Positions 59,020-64,000 of a stretch of DNA of 64,000 bases are shown here, one piece after another (positions within the stretch are counted from its first letter, which is position 1; each line of letters starts with the position of its first letter). A program made the position numbers and the translations under genes. Source of the stretch: Lycorma delicatula (lineage: Eukaryota; Arthropoda; Insecta; Hemiptera; Fulgoridae). The notes below the pieces were generated by a model, which made no database searches, was not told the origin of the DNA, and worked only from the letters and a program-made list of their open reading frames with translations. The stretch lies in assembly GCF_047948215.1 (NCBI RefSeq), contig NC_134455.1:294578647-294642646 (forward strand), given 5' to 3'.

Positions 59020-59450
59020 TTACTTCCTTGTACGAAATAAAGGAATTATTGTGATAATATCCATTCTGACCATCCCTGAATCTATTTTGACTAGTTTCGG
59101 CGTGACGTCTGTACGAACGTATGTATTTCGCATAACTTAAAAACGATTAGCCGTAGGATGTTAAAATTTTCGATTTAGGACTGTTGTAACATTTAGTTGT
59201 GCAGCTCCCCTTTTAATTGCAATCAACTTGACCAAAAATGTCCAAAAAAGCCAAAATCCAAATAAATTTTGATTTTTAACTTTTTCTTTATTGCAATAAT
59301 AAGCTCTCAATGAGACATTTTCAACAGTGTATCATAATTAGTACTTATATTAATTGGTTCCAGAGTTATAGCCTAATAAAATTTCAATTAATGAAATAAT
59401 TTGATGATAGGGGAAGGCACATCGGTTCGAATCCGACTTCATCTCCTTTT
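59020..59450 (+). repeat. Unclassified repeat with tRNA-like 3' end
   Basis: It starts ttacttccttgtacgaaata and contains tttcggcgtgacgtctgtac, then acgattagccgtaggatgtt. It ends caatcggttcgaatccg-like: the actual phrase is cacatcggttcgaatccgac, then ttcatctcc and a run of T. GGTTCGAATCC is a perfect Pol III box B / T-loop, and the T-run is a Pol III terminator. I believe this is a high-copy family, but its class is unknown to me. Confidence 0.65.
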
Positions 59451-61186
59451 TTTTTAATTTTTTTTAAAATTTAAATATATTGATTTATTAATAATAATTA
59501 TTAATATCTCATTGTAAAAAAAATTTACGGTGAATAATAATTCAATAAAAAAAAAAAATATGAAAAAATATCAGAAATTTTGAATGAAATAAATTGCATG
59601 TACAATTTTCGTTTTAGAAAATTGTGTAAATGTAATTTAATAGGCGTAGAAGGAAATGATGTATTGCCCACATCAGTTTTTCTTTGTTTTCAGGTTTATA
59701 CAAAAATAAATTAAAATATAATTTTGTTTTAATCGAATAATTTAGAATTAAACTTTATAAAATAAATCCTTTGGTAGCTACCCCTAATAGTTACCTCTAT
59801 GTAATGGATGTGTAAAATACTCAATTTACCACTAAAAATTACTTATAAGATAAATGTTAAAATTTTATCGATTAGATTATTTATAAAGCGTGATAACTTT
59901 TAAATTAATATGCATAGAAAATTGAGATTTTAAAAATTCACCGGCTATAAAACCGATCTACTTCTTTTCGATATGAGACAATTGCGTTAATGAGGCTCCA
60001 TGAATAAAAAATTAACGTTTTTATTTGAAAGAGTATCGTAAGTTAGAGTAATGCAAGATTATTACTTTGAATTAAAAAAAAAAAAAAAAAATTAAATATT
60101 TCTCTAAATGCGGGAGGATCGACGTAATAATACGATAATATTATTATTACTGTTATTTAAAATATATATATATATATTTACATAGTATTGGAGTATTTTT
60201 GTTCAGCCAATAATTTTTTAATAAATAACTGAACTGATGTAAAGTAAGTAACCTTTAAATTTAACTTAAGTAATTTTTATATTAAAATTTTACGCAAAGC
60301 TTTACCATTTTCACCAGTTTAAATTCAACAACGTCATAATGTTTTAACAAGTGTTTTTCTATTGCAATGTAAAGTTTCAATAAAATTTACTAGAATATTT
60401 CATTTCTTATAAAAGAAATATAGGAGGAATATATATACCATGAAATCATTTTTTAAGTAATGAAAATTAAATAATAACAAGAATATTTAAATAACATTCT
60501 TGTGGTTTTTTTATATTAGTTCATTGTTAATTGCGATTGATAACGGTAAAATTTCAGAGCTTAACATGCATTTGTCCTTTGGTATACATTATTTCTCTTT
60601 TAACTTGCGCTTATGGATAAACAAATAAACTCCTGCAAAAGTTAAAATTAAATATAAATATGTAATATTATTTTTATTATTTTTTTGTTCATTTTTAGTG
60701 CGTTTTAAAAATGTTAGTTTTATTATTAGATGTTTAATTTTATTGGAATATAGTCTCAGACAATTTCACAATGCAAAATAATTTTTTTTTAATAATTTTC
60801 TTGTTTATTCATTGTTCGATTTAGAAGATTAAGAACAAAACTTAACTTTTCTGTTTTTTTTTTTTTAATTGTGAACCAAGTTCTATATCATTCTACTGAT
60901 AAATATTTTATGTATCCTAGCTTATGTACAAACTATCAAAATTTTAAACAGAAATAATTATCATGTAACATTATTTAAAAATCCTAACCGTTTAAACATT
61001 TTTTTAAATCATATATTTAAGGGAATTATTGAAATATTAAACGAGTTAACATCGAAATCTATATAATATATCTTAATGCATTACTAAGGTCAATGCATTG
61101 ACCTTAAGATTAATGAAATTTTGGTTTTTGGTATTATCTGTTCAGATTTCTTTTATTAAATAAAATGTTCTTTTTCTTGAATATAT
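59451..61186. other. No gene seen
   Basis: AT-rich DNA with long A-runs (60068-60090) and a short (TA)n at about 60165. Nothing coding is recognised. Confidence 0.5.
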
Positions 61187-61238
61187 ATATAAATTAAAAT
61201 TTAAAAAAATATAGCTGAATTTTGTAGTATTTTACGCT
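61187..61238 (+). repeat. Direct repeat, first copy
   Basis: A segment of about 52 bp running from tataaattaaaattt through tatagctgaattttgtagta to ttttacgct. A near-identical copy is at 61878-61931. Confidence 0.9.
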
Positions 61239-61674
61239 GAATTCGAAAATCTAAGAGGTTTTTTTTTCAACACAGCGTAGACGAATGTTTGGTCGTAGAA
61301 GTATCTGCATTAAACAGACTAAAATAAAAAAATATATATTTGTGAAACATAATTAAATAAAATTTTTATTGTTGACATAAAACACGACTACTGCCAAGCA
61401 ACAGTTAAAATAATTACTAATTAAAAAAAAAATATTAATTCCAAATCAACTAGTGGAGGGAGATGTTATGTAAGTAAAAACAATTTGTTATATTATTATT
61501 GAAAACTAAATTTAAAAAAAAAATTATTATGATAATATAATTTAGATTTTCATTTAAATTTATAATTTATATTTTAGATTTTCATCCAACACTACTGCGT
61601 AAAAATCTAAACAAAAATAATTATTTTAAACAATTTTTAAATTATTCAAAAATATTAAACAAATCTTAGATATA

Positions 61675-61760
61675 CAGTACAGCCCCGCTATAACGTATAA
61701 CGACATGCCGCGGATACGGATATAGCGCGGATTATAGCCTGTCCTGCAAAATATATCTGA
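61675..61760 (+). repeat. Pogo/Tigger-like terminal end
   Basis: After TA, the sequence CAGTACAGCCCCGCTATAAC starts, with further CG-rich words (cgcggatacggatatagcgc). Ends of pogo/Tigger-type DNA transposons start CAGTA with C-rich, TATAACG-like continuations. The partner end and any transposase are not found. Confidence 0.5.
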
Positions 61761-61877
61761 ATATCTGAAAAATTAAATAGGATGAAGAAATGCTAGTCAC
61801 CCTACCACTGTATTCGATATCGGTGTAAAACCTACCATAAAACCTTGAAATTTCAACAATACGCTTCTAACATAACA

Positions 61878-61931
61878 TATATAAATTAAAATTTAAAAAA
61901 AATATAGCTGAATTTTGTAGTATTTTACGCT
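61878..61931 (+). repeat. Direct repeat, second copy
   Basis: Same as 61187-61238 with one extra A in the A-run. Both copies end at ttttacgct. Confidence 0.9.
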
Positions 61932-62309
61932 ACCTTGGCTTTTTAATGATTTGTGTTATAACAATCTTGTCAAAAAATATTTCTCTATAAACAATTATTA
62001 TCTATTAAATTCATTATATATGGTAATTTTCAGTTATTATATATGGTAAATTTTTTCCATACCGTTTTGCAAAAATGTTTACACTACATCTTTATAGTAA
62101 TTCTGTTAAAACTTCCCTTCCAAATGTTTTTGATACGTTTTTACATAACAAACATACCAAAAATAAAAAAAAATATTCATTTTCGTTAAAAAACGTTGCC
62201 GATTAAAAAAAACCATTTTCTTAGAAACAGTTTACAAAAAAATATTTATTATCGATTTAAGGTAGAATTTTGAGTTTTTATATGAAAAACAATGTATTTT
62301 ATAGAGTTT

Positions 62310-63095
62310 TTTTTGTCTTCACTCATTTGACTGGTTTGATGCAGTTTTCCAAGATTCCCTATCTAGTGTTACTGGTTTCATTTCGGTATACCTCCTACAT
62401 CCCTAACAATTTGTTTTACATATTCCAAACGTTGCCTGTCTGCACAATTTTTGCTTTCTACCTGTCCTTCCAATATTTAAGCGGTTATTCCAGGATGCCT
62501 TAATATGTGGCCTGTAAGTCTTATCCTATACATTTCAAAAGCTTCTAATCTTTTCTTCTAAGTTACTCCGATCGTCTAATTTTCATTTCCATATAAAGTT
62601 ACGCTCCAAACATATACCTTCAAAAATCTGTTGTTCCTTCCAAATCTTTTTTACTCTCAGCTAGAATTACTATATCATCAGCAAATCGTAGAATCTTTAT
62701 CTTTTCACCTTGTACTGTTACACCGGATCTAAATTGTTCTTTAACATCATTAACTGCTAGTTCTGTGTAAAGATTAAGAAGTAACGGGGATAGGGAAAAT
62801 CTTTGTCGGACTCCCTTTCTTATTACGGCTTCTTTTTTATGTACTGTAGCTGTTTGGTTCCTGTAAATGTTAGCAATCGTTCTTCTATCTCTGTATTTGA
62901 ACTCTATTTTTTTTAAATGCTGAACATTTTATTTCAGTCTACGTTATCGAATGCCTTTACTAGGCCTATAAATGCCAAGTATGTTGGTTTTTTCTTTAAT
63001 CTCCCTTCTACTATAATTCTGGGCCCTAAAATTGCTTCCCTTGTCACTCACTATACTTAGGTCTTCTCCTAACACTTCTTCCACTCTCCACTGTT
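62310..63095 (-). pseudogene. RTE-like LINE, copy 2, decayed
   Basis: The + strand repeats, in order, segments of the intact copy at 29295-31427: ttgtcttcactcatttgact, gattccctatctagtg, tccttccaatatt, cttttcaccttgtactgtta (thumb side), the FADD region (tatatcatcagcaaatcgta) and the motif B side (cggactccctttcttatta). The middle of the thumb is deleted (about 62520-62640), and several indels break every frame. The copy stops near 63095 in the RT fingers. Confidence 0.85.
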
Positions 63096-63654
63096 GTTAA
63101 TGGAGGTATACATTCGATTTATTTAATTTAATTTAATTAAATAATTAATTTAATTTAAAAAATATTAATTTAATTTATTTAATTCATTAAAAACACTGAA
63201 TTAAATTATTTTTGTACATTTCTTTTTTGATAAGAAACAATAAAAATTAGTTTTCGTAGGAGTTTTCCGTTCAAAAAAATTCATCTCTAAAGAATTTAAA
63301 AAAAATGAATTTTGTTATGAAATATTAAGATAAAATGCACGTTGTAATAAAAAAAAAAAATTCATATATTTCCAAAGGTATTATTTACATTGTACACGTG
63401 TTTAAAGAGTTCGTTAGCAAAATATATATTTATATAATATTATATATCTTTAATATAATATATATATTATTATGAAGGTATTTTATGTTCCAGAAATAAA
63501 CTCCTCAATTGTGACTTCCGAATTATGACTGCCTGAATGAGAAATCCCAGTTGTAACTTCCTGAATTTAACGGTATAGAATTTGACATAAATACACACAT
63601 ATTCAAGCATGGAGGTGATGGTGGGGGTACACACAGGCGGTTCGCAGAATTAAA
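63096..63654. other. No gene seen
   Basis: AT-rich DNA with aattaa-type repeats at 63118-63190. Confidence 0.5.
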
Positions 63655-64000
63655 TTTAAAGGTATTAGATTTTAGGGATATAGATTTTGGGGTATTAGAT
63701 TCTAGGGTAGAGAATTTACGGTATTAGATATCAGGGTAAAAGATTTAGGGTATAAGATATCACATGATATTAGGGAATAAGATGTTGTGGAGACATGTTG
63801 ATACGGGTACAAGATGCGGTTAGGATATAGGATATTAGGGTACAAGACGTTGTAGAGGTATCAAATGTTATTGTGGTTAAGATGTGTTTGGGGTATAAGA
63901 AGTTGTTGTTGTTGTTGGCGTGTAAGATGTTGTGTATTGTTAGCATGTAACATGTTTTTGTCAGCTGGTAAGTTGTTTTTTATTAGCGTGTGAGACGTTG
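63655..64000 (+). repeat. Degenerate G-rich minisatellite, open at window edge
   Basis: Recurring words are ggtattagat, ttagggtataag, attagggtacaag and, later, gtaagatgttg. Spacing is irregular (about 12-30 bases). The + strand is almost free of C. The array becomes more diverged toward the right and runs off the window. Confidence 0.7.

Noticed and set aside
59396..59450. A complete tRNA gene at GGTTCGAATCC
   Set aside because: No box A, no 5' acceptor strand pairing with ttcatctcc; only the T-arm side is present.
1..64000. CRISPR arrays, operons or prokaryotic defence systems
   Set aside because: No regularly spaced direct repeats with unique spacers and no clustered co-directional genes; the DNA is clearly eukaryotic.

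Overview
This window looks like nuclear DNA of an insect-like arthropod. It is very AT-rich, with long introns, GT-AG splice sites and many simple (TA)n and (GA)n tracts. Decayed transposable elements of Tc1/mariner, BEL/Pao, jockey-like, RTE-like, R1/I-like and tRNA-SINE types are densely packed. No bacterial or viral gene organisation is seen. I would guess a hemipteran, but that is only an impression from the repeat families.

The one host gene I can defend is a family-31 glycoside hydrolase of the MYORG (myogenesis-regulating glycosidase / 'KIAA1161-like') type on the + strand. It is split into four in-phase exons at 15671-16716, 18309-18677, 28313-28472 and 43345-43541. Joined, they read about 589 residues with no stop until the final TAA. 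The catalytic nucleophile segment (GFKFDAGE), a likely acid/base Asp, a PDMVGG block and the C-terminal LLGEDILVAPVL strand are all present. The start of the protein is missing. A candidate promoter and first exon lie at about 1345-1860, but the only reading frame that joins in phase is interrupted by two adjacent stops.

Region by region: 1-2.4 kb has a SINE scrap and the candidate 5' exon. 2.4-3.6 kb has rearranged BEL/Pao pieces facing each other, and 3.9-5.0 kb a decayed RTE-like reverse transcriptase. 7.2-8.5 kb is a complete but dead mariner-like element with terminal inverted repeats and TA flanks. 10.7-12.6 kb holds two fold-back (inverted-repeat) elements. 15.7-18.7 kb has GH31 exons with a decayed unknown multicopy protein in the intron between them. 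20.5-22.97 kb is a jockey-like LINE with a hairpin at its 5' break, and 23.1-24.0 kb a composite tandem repeat. 25.4-26.8 kb is a gag-like remnant. 29.3-31.4 kb is a 5'-truncated RTE-like LINE with an open 695-codon frame and an 11-bp target-site duplication. 31.6-37.2 kb is a BEL/Pao element carrying a full-length tRNA-SINE with a 13-bp duplication. 39.3-40.3 kb is a deleted mariner with near-perfect ends. 45.4-50.5 kb is a GC-richer R1/I-like LINE with an internal RT deletion and a SINE in its 3' part. 53.8-54.8 kb has SINE and transposase scraps, and 55.5-57.5 kb a second jockey-like copy. 58.5-59.45 kb is a head-to-head pair of an unclassified repeat with a tRNA-like 3' end. 61.2-61.9 kb is a direct repeat flanking a pogo-like end. 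62.3-63.1 kb is a second RTE-like copy, and 63.65-64 kb a G-rich degenerate minisatellite.

The GH31 gene and the transposons are not functionally linked. The elements have mostly accumulated in its 9.6-kb and 14.9-kb introns. I found no clear undescribed system. The most promising leads are two tRNA-SINE families with different heads and one shared tail, the same frame break between RT and RNase H in both jockey-like copies, and the tRNA-tailed inverted repeat pair.
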